This document shows, piece after piece, positions 1-9,304 of a stretch of 64,000 nt of DNA. This DNA is from Chromatiaceae bacterium (GTDB taxonomy: Bacteria; Pseudomonadota; Gammaproteobacteria; Chromatiales; Chromatiaceae). Numbering within the stretch: the stretch's first letter is position 1; every line of letters begins with the position of its first letter. A program made the position numbers and the translations under genes. The notes below the pieces were generated by a model. That model saw only the letters and a program-made list of their open reading frames with translations. It had not been told where the DNA came from and ran no database searches. Location of the stretch: assembly GCA_013426805.1 (NCBI GenBank), contig JACDZG010000007.1, positions 1 to 64,000 on the forward strand, read 5' to 3'.

Positions 1-15
1 GTCAAACTTTTTCGG

Positions 16-36
16 TCCCCCGGCAAAGCCGGGGGA
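16..36. other. Perfect GC hairpin at window edge
   Basis: Eight-base-pair perfect stem (cccccggc / gccggggg) with a three-base aaa loop and one extra t-a closing pair. It sits at the left end of the AT-rich island that carries the transposase. It could be a terminator or the folded end of a mobile element whose body lies outside the window; neither can be settled here. Confidence 0.45.
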
Positions 37-166
37 TTTCCCATTCTATTAAAACTCAGGATAACAATTATAACTATCTATGAGCTTAAAAAATTTTTAT
101 TGCAGAATGGTCTAATGTCGCTTTACAATTATTCGTGATATTTATCTTGATCATGCAGGAATCTTT

Positions 167-1409
167 GTGGAATACAAGATACTCATGAATTACTATCTTT
201 CTCAGGACGAGATCGATGAACTTAATCGCATGACGAAAGGAAATGAGCCGCGGCAGGTGCGTAGTCGTGCATATGCAATTCTGCTTCTACTGGAGGACCG
301 CAGGAGTTTTGACGATGTAGCGAAGATCGAGAGAGTGCATGTTAATACTATTCGTAACTGGGCTGAAAGATGGATCGAACATAAAATCGAAGGACTATAC
401 GACCTAGAAGGACGCAGCTCAAAACCGACCTTTAACAAAGAGGATGAAAATATCATTCTGGAGTGTATAGAGAAGGAGCCTCGTTCGCTACGTAAAGTTG
501 CTAACATGGTAGAACAACGCACTGGGAAAAAAGCGGGCATCGAAACGTTTCGCAGAATCATGAAGAAGCTCGGTAAGTCATGGAAAAGAGAAAGAAAAGT
601 TACTAAGGGTAAGCCTGATCCTGAACAATATGAGAAAGCAAAATCCGACGTTCAAGAACTTAAGCAAATGGCGGCTGACGGTGAAATTGATCTATGTCTT
701 TATGGACGAGTCGGGCTTTGACTTGACTCCATGCGTTCCTTACTCTTGGCAAGATATCGGAAGAGAAGGCACCATAAGTATTCGTTCCTCGCGCTCAAAA
801 CGGATAAATTGTTTGGGTTTTATGAGCCCAAGCTTAAAAGATTTAATTTCGTTTAGTAAAGAAGGCAGCATCGATAGTGCTTTTGTTGTTAAATCTGTAG
901 ATCAATTTGCAGAAAGTCGAACTAAAGCTACGGTCGTTATCACTGATAATGCTTCAATTCACAAGAGCAAAGAGTTTACTGAGAGAATCGAGGATTGGGA
1001 AAAGCTAGGAGTTACTTTCTATTTTATCTCACCTTATTCGCCCCAGCTAAATCTGATCGAGATTTTATGGAGCAAAATAAAATACGATTGGCTTCCTAAC
1101 AACGCTTACGAGTAACTACTCAGGTAGGCGATTTCGTGAAAACGTCAATTAGTACAGTTTGTTAGCGAGTTTCGACTTTCGCACACTCATCGCAACAACT
1201 TTGTAACGTATTGATGTTCATAGCGTCGCCCTGTTGCCGTAGTCCGTCGAGAGTCCGTCGCGCCAAGTCAATATCTCGATATTTCATGCGCTTGGATAGA
1301 CCTGAGTAGTTACGCTTACGAAAGTATGAACGCTTTGCGATCTGCTCTTGGAGAGATTCTTCGGTCCTTTGGGGAAAAAGACTATTCTATTAATTTTCAT
1401 GGCTATTGA
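167..1409 (+). pseudogene. IS630-family transposase, frameshifted and interrupted
   Basis: DDE transposase of the IS630/Tc1 type. The N-terminal half (167-721) has the usual helix-turn-helix region and starts at GTG 167. The catalytic half is in another frame (about 695-1112) and shows the three acidic motifs MDESGF, ITDNASIHKS and LNLIEILWSKIK. The two frames overlap near 690-720, and moving between them needs a net +1 shift; no A-rich slippery run is visible there, so a disabling indel is more likely than programmed frameshifting. The C-terminus is cut at 1112 by a small element and resumes at 1314 (reading YESMNALRS), ending at a TGA at 1407-1409. The gene is AT-rich compared with the rest of the window, which fits recent acquisition. 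Confidence 0.88.
1112..1313. mobile_element. 202-bp MITE, IS66-like ends
   Basis: A non-coding 202-bp element inserted in the IS630 transposase. It has perfect 14-bp terminal inverted repeats (gtaactactcaggt at 1112-1125, its complement at 1300-1313). It is flanked by an exact 8-bp target duplication gcttacga (1104-1111 and 1314-1321). Removing the element and one duplication restores the transposase reading frame. Ends starting GTAA and 8-bp duplications are the known signature of IS66-family transposition, so this is probably a MITE moved by an IS66 transposase encoded elsewhere. Confidence 0.85.
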
Positions 1410-1933
1410 TTACAAATTATCTTATTGACGTACTTAGAGGAAATCCGGTTCAGAAATTGCATATAAAAGACAACCGGTTGAAATTTATTGATATGTCACT
1501 GAACTCGGACAATATGACGCTTTTGGCGCTTGATAGATTAAGCGTTGTAGATTATAGAGTTTCTCAGTTTAAGCATATTCCGTTCCGGATATCCTCTTAG
1601 TGGTCTGGACTGCACGCAGTCTAGTCCCCAAGTATCCTACCACACCCGCGCCCCGCCGCCAAGTGGGTGTCTCATCGATTTGTGTCCGCCACCTAGCCGT
1701 TGATCTCAATCATCGTGCCGGCCGCCACGTCTCTCAAGGGTACGGTAAGCTTGCGAACCGCACCAACGCCAGCGGGTCGCCGTGCGGGTCGTTCCCGACC
1801 CGGTGGCGAATCTGCAAGCCGTGGAATTGCAAACGATGCGGTTCGTGCCTCACCGCATCCTACCTTGGACTCCAGTTGGCCGACGGCCCGGCTGGCCGGA
1901 ACGATGATCAAGCCCGGATTTTCCGACAATCGA
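1410..1933. other. No intact gene; AT-rich tail then GC-rich remnant
   Basis: 1410-1600 is AT-rich and can encode 64 residues (TTG at 1406) that I do not recognise and that overlap the transposase stop; I do not support it as a gene. From about 1640 base composition changes abruptly to GC-rich. On the minus strand 1693-1760 reads VRKLTVPLRDVAAGTMIEING then a stop (given here as 1693 outward), which looks like the C-terminal end of a lost gene. An interspersed repeat lies at 1835-1864. Confidence 0.5.
1835..1864 (-). repeat. Interspersed repeat R1, copy 1
   Basis: Thirty-base imperfect palindrome with gatgcggt and accgcatc arms, in reverse orientation to the copies at 8973-9001 and 10622-10652. 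All three copies begin gtaggatgcggtgag when read in their own direction and lie outside genes. Confidence 0.75.
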
Positions 1934-2722
1934 CTAAACGCCCGCGACCGGCGCGCGCAGCAGCGTCGCGTGGTGTTCCAGCGCCCACCGGGTCTTGGTC
2001 TGCTGCTCCAGATCGCGCTCGGCGCCGATTTCGGCGACAAAGGCCACGAAGCCGGCAATGGCCACCGCGGCCTGAACCACCGGGGCCTTGATCGACAACT
2101 CCATCAGGCGCGCGCCATCCTGGCGCTTCCAGAGTTCTGCCGTGATCGGCCACGGGCAGGCCGCGTCCTCGAACTTCCAGCGATGCGCCTGCAATGGGCC
2201 CAGGACACTGAGCGCATCGTAGTCGATGTGTTGCTGACCAATGGCCGACAGAAACACCTCCTGGTCTTTCGTGAAGAGCTTGCCGACCGGCTTCTCCCCG
2301 GCCACCACCTGCTTGATCAGCCCCTTGGCCACCGGCATGGTGAGCGAGGCGGACTTGGTCACGCCGGACTCGCTCGCATCCGCCTCGAGTTTGAAGCCGT
2401 CGAACGCACGCCAGGCCGCCGATACCTCGGCGGGTATCACCGGGCGAAACTTGACCGTACTATCGTGCGCGTCCCCGACGATGCGCCGCGCCCGCGCGAT
2501 CATCCCCGCCTTGAACAGGTCGAGGTCAGGGGTATCGAAAAAATAGATATAGCGCTCCTCATCATTGTCGACCGTCAAGTTGAACCGGATCATCGCCTCC
2601 TCGACCTGATGATCCGGAATGGTGACTTTGATCTCGATGGCATTGACACCCGCGACCTGGCGGCTGAAGTGATCACGGGTGGCGGCGCCTCGTTCAACGA
2701 CCGCTTTGTTGCTGGTTGTCAT
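1934..2722 (-). CDS. CYTH-like domain protein
   Basis: 262 residues from ATG 2722, which has a gagga ribosome site about 11 bases upstream; a TTG at 2740 would add six residues. The N-terminal half matches the CYTH / triphosphate tunnel fold pattern: EIKVTIP at the start, YFFDTPDLDLFKAGMIAR (ligand-strand arginines) and TVKFRPV. Family members hydrolyse triphosphates or cyclise ATP, but this protein is divergent. It shows EIKVT rather than the classic ExExK, so activity is uncertain. The C-terminal part has a conserved-looking WKRQDGARLMELSIK segment. It lies downstream of mutL on the same strand, with 154 bases between them, and may be read separately. Confidence 0.7.
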   Translation of the reverse strand: MTTSNKAVVERGAATRDHFSRQVAGVNAIEIKVTIPDHQVEEAMIRFNLTVDNDEERYIYFFDTPDLDLFKAGMIARARRIVGDAHDSTVKFRPVIPAEVSAAWRAFDGFKLEADASESGVTKSASLTMPVAKGLIKQVVAGEKPVGKLFTKDQEVFLSAIGQQHIDYDALSVLGPLQAHRWKFEDAACPWPITAELWKRQDGARLMELSIKAPVVQAAVAIAGFVAFVAEIGAERDLEQQTKTRWALEHHATLLRAPVAGV

Positions 2723-2876
2723 GATACGCGGACTCCTCAATGGCGAATGGTGATAACGAACGCGATGGGAACGCGAGGCGCCATGGGGCGGAGCCGACGC
2801 CTGGGCTTATCCTACACCCTTCGTTGCATCGACCGTCAATGCATCGCTTGGCGCGCGTGGCGATTCGGGCATCGCC

Positions 2877-4694
2877 TTACCGCCCCCGTGAGAATAACCG
2901 GTCCAGTTCCCCATGACCGATCTGGACCCAGGTCGGCCGCCCATGGTTGCATTGATCGGCACGCTCCACCCGCTCCATGGCGCGCAGCAGGGCATTCTGC
3001 TCATCCAGGGTCAGGCGCCGGTTGGCGCGCACCGCACCGTGACAGGCCATGGTCGACAGGACCTGATTGACCGCCGCGGTCACCCGGTCGGACGCCCCGT
3101 GCACCGCCAGATCGGACAGCAGATCGCGCACCAGACGCTCCAGGTCGGCATCGCGCAGCAACGCCGGAACCTCGCGGACCGCCAGGGTACCCGGACCCAG
3201 GCGGTCGATCACCAGCCCCAGGCGCTCCAGAAATTCGCGCTGCGCCTCCAGCAAATCAGCCTCGCGCGGGCTGACCTGCACGCTGACGGGCACCAGCAGC
3301 GGCTGGCGAACGATCGATCCGACACCCCAGGCGTCCTTGAGCCGTTCATACCCGATGCGCTCATGGGCGGCATGGATGTCGACGATGATCAGACCCTGGG
3401 CGTTCTGGGCCAGCAGGTAGACGCCATTGAGTTGGGCCAGGGCGAAACCCAGGGGCGGACTGTCGGTCGCCCCCGCGTTCGGCAGCGGTGCCGCTGCCGG
3501 ACCCGCGGGCGATACCTCCGGACGCTGGAACGCGAGCCCCGCGGCATACTGCGACGCCGACCCCTCGGCTACCCGCAACCCCAGGGATCCGGTGCGCAAT
3601 GGCGCGGATGCGTCCGGCGGCGGTGCGATCCGTGATTCCTCCACAGGTGCCGCGACCGCGGGCAGCATGGCCGACCCCAAAGATCCCGCCGCCAAGCGCC
3701 GCTGTAACCCGCGATAGATGAAATCGTGAACCTGGCGCCCCTCGCGAAAGCGCACCTCGTGCTTGGCCGGGTGGACATTCACATCCACCAGCCGCGGCGG
3801 GAGCGCGAGAAACAGGACGAAGGCCGGATGCCGGCTGTGATGGAGCACATCACTGAACGCCTGACGCACCGCATGGGTGACCAGTTTGTCGCGGACCATG
3901 CGGCCGTTGACATAAAAGAACTGCTGGTCCGGTTGACCACGGGAGAACGCCGGCCGCAAGACCCAGCCGGAGAGGCGCAGATCCACCGCCTGTTCGTCCA
4001 CCCACAGGGCCTGCTCGCCGAAGCCCGCACCGAGGATGGCGTCCAGCCTGCCGCGCACCCGCGCCGGGTCGTCCCCGGCCGCCGGCAGTTCCAACACGGT
4101 GCGGCCATTATGGCGCAGCGTGAAACCGACCTCCCGGCGGACCAGGGCGATACGGCGCACGACCTGGTCCAGGTGGCCAAATTCTGTCTTGTCGGTGCGC
4201 AGAAACTTGCGCCGCGCCGGGGTGTTGTAGAAGAGGTCGCGCACGTCCACCGTGGTCCCCAGCGGGTGGGCGGCCGGACGGGGGGCCGCGGGTTCACCGT
4301 CCGTACCCACGCTCACCTCGTGCGCACTCCCCTCCCCCCGCGCCCTTGAGATCAGCGTCAGCCGGCTCACCGAGGCAATGCTCGGCAGGGCCTCGCCCCG
4401 AAACCCCAGGGTGGCCACCGCTTCCAGATCGTGCAGGTCGGACAGCTTGCTGGTGGCGTGTCGCGACAGCGCCAGGGCCAGTTGCTCGGGCGGGATACCG
4501 CGGCCGTCATCGCGTACCCGCAGGCGCTTGATGCCGCCCTGCTCGACATCGATTTCCACCCGGGTGCAGGCGGCGTCGAGGCTGTTCTCCAGCAATTCCT
4601 TCACCACCGAGGCCGGACGCTCCACCACCTCACCGGCGGCGATCTGATTGATCAGATGATTCGGCAGGACGCGAATGCCGGGGTCAGCCGTCAC
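2877..4694 (-). CDS. mutL: DNA mismatch repair protein MutL
   Basis: 605 residues. The N-terminal GHKL ATPase is complete: [30 protein letters not shown] and [13 protein letters not shown] proline/alanine-rich linker (about residues 335-405) joins the C-terminal dimerisation domain. That domain keeps [12 protein letters not shown] (fitting the DxHAxxExxxxE metal motif of endonuclease-type MutL), [10 protein letters not shown] and CNHGRPTW. It therefore probably nicks DNA itself, unlike the MutH-dependent E. coli protein. The start overlaps the end of amiC by 11 bases, the usual amidase-mutL arrangement in gammaproteobacteria. Confidence 0.97.
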   Translation of the reverse strand: MTADPGIRVLPNHLINQIAAGEVVERPASVVKELLENSLDAACTRVEIDVEQGGIKRLRVRDDGRGIPPEQLALALSRHATSKLSDLHDLEAVATLGFRGEALPSIASVSRLTLISRARGEGSAHEVSVGTDGEPAAPRPAAHPLGTTVDVRDLFYNTPARRKFLRTDKTEFGHLDQVVRRIALVRREVGFTLRHNGRTVLELPAAGDDPARVRGRLDAILGAGFGEQALWVDEQAVDLRLSGWVLRPAFSRGQPDQQFFYVNGRMVRDKLVTHAVRQAFSDVLHHSRHPAFVLFLALPPRLVDVNVHPAKHEVRFREGRQVHDFIYRGLQRRLAAGSLGSAMLPAVAAPVEESRIAPPPDASAPLRTGSLGLRVAEGSASQYAAGLAFQRPEVSPAGPAAAPLPNAGATDSPPLGFALAQLNGVYLLAQNAQGLIIVDIHAAHERIGYERLKDAWGVGSIVRQPLLVPVSVQVSPREADLLEAQREFLERLGLVIDRLGPGTLAVREVPALLRDADLERLVRDLLSDLAVHGASDRVTAAVNQVLSTMACHGAVRANRRLTLDEQNALLRAMERVERADQCNHGRPTWVQIGHGELDRLFSRGR

Positions 4695-6099
4695 CCGGAC
4701 TCCCCCCAGGGATGGTCAACACCTGGCCCGCGCGGATGACGTCGCCATCGAGGTTGTTGGCCGAACGCAGTGCCGACAGGCTCACCCCATAGCGCTTGGC
4801 GATCACGGCCAGCGTATCCCCGGCCGCGATGGCATGTTGACGGCCGCCGGGGGCACTCGCCGGGACTGCCGCGCCGCCGGCCAAGGCGTCCGCAGCGGCC
4901 TGCTGGGCTGCCTCCTTGTTTGAACCGCGCACCAGACTGCGTGGCCGGTACTTGTTGAAATACTGCTTGATCCCCGCCAGGATGGCCTGGGCCAGGCGTT
5001 GCTGATTGGCGGCGTTGAGCAGCCGCGCCTCCTCGGCCGGATTGGTGATGAACGCCGTCTCCACCAGCATGGACGGCACGTCCGGCGACTTGAGCACCAT
5101 GAACCCGGCCTTCTGGACCTCCCCTCTGTGCGTGGCGCCGAGCCGGCTGAGATTGCTCAGCACCGCTCGAGCGGCGTCCGCGCTGTGTTCAAGCGTCGCA
5201 TTCTGAGCCATGTCCAGCAGCACCCCGGCCAGCACATCATCACTCGCCCCCAGATCGACCCCGCCGATCAAATCGGCACTGTTCTCTTTATCCGCCAACC
5301 ATTTGGCCGCCTCGCTGGTGGCGCCGCCGCGAGACAGGGTAAAGACCGAGGACCCCCGCACCTTGGGGTCGGTGAAGGCATCCGCGTGGATCGAGACGAA
5401 GATGTCCGCCTCATGCTTGCGCGCCTTGCGCATCCGTTGGCGCAGCGGCACGAACACATCGCTGTCGCGGATCATCACCGGCCGCATCCCCGGCTCCTTG
5501 TCCACCAAAGCGGCAAGGCGCCGGGCGATGGCCAGGGTGACGTCCTTCTCGCGCGTGCCGCGGGCACCGATGGCTCCTGGATCGGCGCCGCCGTGGCCGG
5601 CGTCGATCGCCACCACCAGATCGCGCGCCGGGCTCGCCCGGCTGACGGCCGCCGGGCGGGACGCGGTGGCCGCCCGCGCCGCGCTGCTGCCCTTGGGCGC
5701 GCCCTTCGGGATCAGGTCCACGACCAGCCGATGTCCGTGATCAGCATCCGGCGCCATTGGGAAACTTTTCGCCCGCACCGGCTGTTTGAGATCAAGGACG
5801 ATCCGCAGGTCATCCCCCTCGCGCACCCCGCTGCGCAGACCGATGAGGATCGGGTCATCCGCGCCGCTCTGGAGCGCCTGACCGGTCAATTCGGCATCCG
5901 CGATATCGATCACCAGCCGGTCCGGTCCCTCCAGGGGAAAAATCTTGTGGGTCACGGGTCCGCTGAGATCCAGCACCAGCCGCGTCTGGCCTGCTGCCGG
6001 GGTCATGCGCACGCCCTGCACCGCCACCGGCCCCGCCGGCGCGGAGAACGGCAAGATGGCGAGGAGCGCCGACAGCACGATGACGAGCAGGAGCTTCAC
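4684..6099 (-). CDS. amiC: N-acetylmuramoyl-L-alanine amidase (AmiB/AmiC type)
   Basis: Periplasmic zinc amidase that splits peptidoglycan side chains during cell separation. From GTG 6099 it has 471 residues, beginning with a signal peptide ([17 protein letters not shown]); an ATG at 6156 would add 19 residues ahead of the signal. Order of domains: AMIN domain (about 25-125), Amidase_3 catalytic domain (about 155-380) with [12 protein letters not shown] and [12 protein letters not shown] zinc-ligand motifs, then a C-terminal LysM domain ([18 protein letters not shown]) that binds cell wall. It overlaps mutL downstream and is probably co-transcribed with it. Confidence 0.94.
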   Translation of the reverse strand: MKLLLVIVLSALLAILPFSAPAGPVAVQGVRMTPAAGQTRLVLDLSGPVTHKIFPLEGPDRLVIDIADAELTGQALQSGADDPILIGLRSGVREGDDLRIVLDLKQPVRAKSFPMAPDADHGHRLVVDLIPKGAPKGSSAARAATASRPAAVSRASPARDLVVAIDAGHGGADPGAIGARGTREKDVTLAIARRLAALVDKEPGMRPVMIRDSDVFVPLRQRMRKARKHEADIFVSIHADAFTDPKVRGSSVFTLSRGGATSEAAKWLADKENSADLIGGVDLGASDDVLAGVLLDMAQNATLEHSADAARAVLSNLSRLGATHRGEVQKAGFMVLKSPDVPSMLVETAFITNPAEEARLLNAANQQRLAQAILAGIKQYFNKYRPRSLVRGSNKEAAQQAAADALAGGAAVPASAPGGRQHAIAAGDTLAVIAKRYGVSLSALRSANNLDGDVIRAGQVLTIPGGSPGDG

Positions 6100-6218
6100 G
6101 GTGTAAACCCTGTTTGGAGTGCAATTTCCAGGGAGACAGCACTCTGAATATAGCATGGTCGGGAGATTATTCCGAATATGAATCTGTGTATTAGACAGCT
6201 TTCCTCACAACTGATCTG

Positions 6219-6322
6219 GCTCCCACGCTCCTGCGTGGTAGCAAGTGCGGGCGCTCTGCGTCCGGCGCCAAGACCGGACGCGGAGCGCCCGCCCGGCATT
6301 CCCACGCGGAGCGTGGGAACGA
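6219..6322. repeat. Interspersed repeat R2 with nested inverted arms
   Basis: About 100 bases between amiC and radA. Outer arms contain cccacgctcc / ggagcgtggg, and an inner inverted repeat of about 17 bp (6249-6265 with 6274-6290) encloses a short loop. Read on the minus strand it can encode FVPTLRVGMPGG, a typical chance translation of this repeat type. It is a genomic repeat rather than a gene. Confidence 0.7.
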
Positions 6323-6350
6323 AAAACACGTGGGAGTTGACGGAACGCGC

Positions 6351-7736
6351 CTAAACCCCGTCGATCGCCGCCGCCAGCGTCTTGACCGCCAGAATCTCAA
6401 GGCCTTCCACCCCTTCCTTGGGCACATTACCGGCCGGCACGATGGCGCGCCGGATGCCATGCTTGGCCGCCTCGCGCAGGCGGTCCGGACCATTGGGGAC
6501 AGGCCGGACCTCCCCGGACAGACCCACCTCGCCGAAGGCCACCAGATCGAGCGGCAGGGGACGATCGCGATAACTCGACAGCACCGCCAGCAGCACCGGC
6601 AAGTCCGCCGCCGTCTCGCCGATGCGCACCCCGCCCACCACGTTGACGAAGACATCCTGGTTGAACATCGCCACCCCGCCGTGGCGGTGCAGCACCGCCA
6701 GCAGCATCGACAGCCGGTTCTGATCCAGCCCCAGGGCGACGCGCCGCGGATTGGCGAGCGGACTCTCGTCCACCAGCGCCTGCACCTCGATCAGCAGCGG
6801 CCGGGTGCCCTCCCGGGTCACCATCACCAGACTGCCGGGCACCGGCTGATCATGGCGCGCGAGAAAGATGGCCGAGGGGTTCTTGACCTCCCGCAGACCG
6901 CGGTCGCCCATGGCGAACACGCCCAGCTCGTTGACCGCCCCGAAGCGGTTCTTGATCGCCCGCACCAGCCGGAAGGTCCCGCCCGACTCGCCCTCGAAAT
7001 AGAGCACCGTATCGACCATATGTTCCAGCACCCGCGGACCGGCCAGCGCCCCCTCCTTGGTGACATGACCCACCAGGAACACCGCCGTATCGGCGCGCTT
7101 GGCGAAGCGCACCAACTGCGCCGCGGTCTCGCGCACCTGACTGACCGAACCGGGCGCCGATTGCAGCAGGTCGGTATAGAGCGTCTGGATCGAATCCACC
7201 ACCATCACCCGCGGTGGATCGCGTTCCGCCAGCGCCAGCACCCGCTCCACGCAGGTCTCGGCGAGCAGCCTGATGCCCGCGCCCACCACCCCCAGGCGGC
7301 GGGCGCGCAGCCCGATCTGCTGCGGCGACTCCTCGCCGCTGACATAGAGCACCGGATGCTCCGCCCCCAGTGACTCGCACGCCTGCAGCAGCAGGGTCGA
7401 CTTGCCGATCCCCGGATCGCCGCCCAGCAGCACCACCGAGCCGATCACCAGCCCCCCGCCCAACACCCGGTCCAGTTCACCGATGCCCGTGCTGGTGCGC
7501 ACCCGCTCCTCCGGGCGCAGATCCGCCAGCGTATGGATCACCGACTCGGTCGGCCCGGCCGCGGCGAATCCGCCGCCCCGCCCGCCCGCGCGGGATTGGC
7601 CCGCGGGCGGGCGGGCCACCTCCTCCAGGGTATTCCAGGCCCCGCAGTCCGCGCACTGCCCGCTCCACTTGGGCTGGGCCGCGCCGCAGGCGTTACAGAC
7701 ATAGGCGGCGCGGGTCTTAGTGGGGTTGGTGGCCAT
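6351..7736 (-). CDS. radA: DNA repair protein RadA
   Basis: 461 residues, the normal length. A zinc finger at the N-terminus (CNACGAAQPKWSGQCADC) is followed by a RecA-like core with Walker A GGDPGIGKSTLLL, a Walker B-like RVMVVDSIQTL, and the RadA-specific KNRFG motif. The C-terminal part is the Lon-protease-like domain that organises the hexamer. RadA drives branch migration during recombinational repair. Its start region abuts a remnant DUF4440 gene, so its promoter may lie within that remnant or the upstream spacer. Confidence 0.97.
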   Translation of the reverse strand: MATNPTKTRAAYVCNACGAAQPKWSGQCADCGAWNTLEEVARPPAGQSRAGGRGGGFAAAGPTESVIHTLADLRPEERVRTSTGIGELDRVLGGGLVIGSVVLLGGDPGIGKSTLLLQACESLGAEHPVLYVSGEESPQQIGLRARRLGVVGAGIRLLAETCVERVLALAERDPPRVMVVDSIQTLYTDLLQSAPGSVSQVRETAAQLVRFAKRADTAVFLVGHVTKEGALAGPRVLEHMVDTVLYFEGESGGTFRLVRAIKNRFGAVNELGVFAMGDRGLREVKNPSAIFLARHDQPVPGSLVMVTREGTRPLLIEVQALVDESPLANPRRVALGLDQNRLSMLLAVLHRHGGVAMFNQDVFVNVVGGVRIGETAADLPVLLAVLSSYRDRPLPLDLVAFGEVGLSGEVRPVPNGPDRLREAAKHGIRRAIVPAGNVPKEGVEGLEILAVKTLAAAIDGV

Positions 7737-7747
7737 GGCTGCTGACT

Positions 7748-7900
7748 CTGAATGGTGTCACGGTCGTACCGCCGGCCAGACCGGCCGACCTCGTGAAACT
7801 CAGGGTGCAACAGTTGCTCAAGCCTCGCACGGCCGCAGCGCACGCCTGGATGATGAAGCTCGACTTCAAGGGCTTGGAGTTCTTTCAGCATTGAACTCAT
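7748..7900 (-). pseudogene. DUF4440 (NTF2-like) gene, N-terminal remnant
   Basis: From ATG 7900 the frame reads SSMLKELQALEVELHHPG, then LEQLLHPEFHEVGRSG and YDRDTI, which is the start of a DUF4440/SnoaL-like small protein (normally about 120-130 residues). The similarity stops after roughly 50 residues, just where the radA start begins, and the frame then runs meaninglessly through radA. A deletion has probably fused the 5' end of this gene to radA. Confidence 0.65.
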
Positions 7901-7960
7901 GGCGGGGTGTCCTATTGTAGAGCGTTTTCCGGCCTGTGGGCGAGCACGGACAAGGCCGGC

Positions 7961-8746
7961 TCAGTCGCCGAAGATGCCGTCGGCACGCTGCGCCGTGGCC
8001 GCGGCCAGCAGCCAGCGGTCGAGCTGATCGGGGTCCCGGCAGGCGCCGACACGCGCCCTGGTGTCCTCGTCCACCGGGACGCCGCGCCCGGCGAGCAGAT
8101 TGAGGACGGCCTGGGCGAGTCCGTCGGCACGGCCCTCGGTGCGTACCGCCTCCAGGTCCGCGTAGCCGGAGCGCTGCAGGAGGTTGCGCAGGGTCGCCCG
8201 GTCGCCGGCCGCCCGGTCGAAAAGCGCATCGACCGGAACCGGATTGCGCAGGATGCCGGGCGCCAGAAGATCCTCCCCCGGGACCGCGACGCGCATCGGC
8301 TGCCCGGCGGCATAGACCTCGACCCGCCGCGGGCCGGTGAGCCGCGCGACCCAGACCAGCCGGGTGCCGTGGCCGATCAGCTCGGCGATCTTGGTCTGGA
8401 GATCGACCTCGTCCTGACCGGACGCGACATACTCCAGTGCCAGCGGCGGCACCGACGCGATCCAGCCCCGGCCGACGGCGGGCTGGGGGCCGACCGCCAC
8501 GTCCGGGGCGCGCAGCATCCCGGGCTCCGGCGAAAAGCCCGCATCGATGCCGGCCCACTCGACGTCCGGGTCGCTGTCGAGCACGGCCGCGCCCCGCAGG
8601 TTGCCGGTAGCATGCACCGGACCGGCGGGGGCGCAATAAAGCGGGTGTCCCGCCGAAAGCTCGTAGCGATCCCCCTCGCGCAATTGGTCGGCGCGGAAGG
8701 GACCGGAAATGGGTCTGGGGTTGCACGGGGGGTGACTGGGGCTCAT
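7961..8746 (-). CDS. Uma2-family PD-(D/E)XK nuclease-like protein
   Basis: 261 residues from ATG 8746; the open frame extends further upstream without a better start. The core resembles Uma2 (PF05685): APDVAVG, PPLALEYVASGQDEVDLQTKI and an LVWVARL strand. The last 60 residues (AVLNLLAGRGVPVDEDTRARV onward, shown only in part) resemble the helical tail found on Rpn/Uma2-type proteins. The biological role of the family is not established. A piece of a second Uma2 gene lies immediately upstream on the other strand. Confidence 0.75.
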   Translation of the reverse strand: MSPSHPPCNPRPISGPFRADQLREGDRYELSAGHPLYCAPAGPVHATGNLRGAAVLDSDPDVEWAGIDAGFSPEPGMLRAPDVAVGPQPAVGRGWIASVPPLALEYVASGQDEVDLQTKIAELIGHGTRLVWVARLTGPRRVEVYAAGQPMRVAVPGEDLLAPGILRNPVPVDALFDRAAGDRATLRNLLQRSGYADLEAVRTEGRADGLAQAVLNLLAGRGVPVDEDTRARVGACRDPDQLDRWLLAAATAQRADGIFGD

Positions 8747-8817
8747 CGTTGGATCCTCGGCGATCACTACCGGACGATTGTAGCCGGCTTCCTGATACCC
8801 TTTATACCATCGGTCAT

Positions 8818-8976
8818 GCCCGGTTGATCGACCCCCGTGCGCACACGCTGGAAGCCTATGCCCTGGAAGGCCGAGTCTGGCGGGAAATCGGGCGGTGCGC
8901 GGGCGGTGCACGGGCGTCACTGCCGCCCTTCGCGGCGGTGACGATCAACCTCGATGACCTTTGGGCGCTGACGTAG
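8818..8976 (+). pseudogene. Uma2-family C-terminal remnant
   Basis: Plus-strand fragment reading RLIDPRAHTLEAYALEG, RVWREIG, then PPFAAVTINLDDLWAL and stop. This is the usual end of a Uma2 protein (LIDP, then P-F-ldldDLW). No start or catalytic part precedes it, because upstream sequence belongs to the oppositely oriented Uma2 gene. Confidence 0.7.
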
Positions 8977-9001
8977 GATGCGGTGAGGCACGAACCGCAT
9001 C
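8973..9001 (+). repeat. Interspersed repeat R1, copy 2
   Basis: Second copy of the gatgcggt / accgcatc palindromic repeat, overlapping the stop of the Uma2 remnant. It is nearly identical to the copy at 1835-1864 in opposite orientation. Confidence 0.75.
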
Positions 9002-9304
9002 GTTCGCGATGGTGGACTGCGTTAGCGCTTGTGCACCCGATGGCCGGAATGACGATCAAGACCCAGGGGGCTTGGTCATAAACCCGGCCGCCTCGCGATC
9101 TGCACGGTCGTCGGTCCGCACAGCGGACCCTACAGATCTCGCCGAGCGGAAACCGCCGATTGCGGGGAAATCCGTCCAACTGCGGAATGAGCCGGAGCAG
9201 CAGTTCATGACAAGATTCCACGACCGGGGCAAGCTGAGTAAAGCAATTATTGTGCCTAAGGGACTAAAAAAGAATGAAAAGGGAAAAAGAATAGAGAAAA
9301 AAGG
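9002..9304. other. Gene-free spacer, purine-rich end
   Basis: No coding sequence recognised. The last 70 bases before the end of the caspase-like gene are unusually A- and G-rich on the plus strand compared with the surroundings. On the minus strand, downstream of that gene, this is a C/T-rich run (T-rich where the plus strand is A-rich). It may help end transcription but forms no clear hairpin. Confidence 0.4.

Noticed and set aside
690-720. Programmed frameshifting in the IS630 transposase
   Set aside because: No slippery heptamer at the frame overlap, and the gene is also interrupted by a MITE, so it is already inactive.
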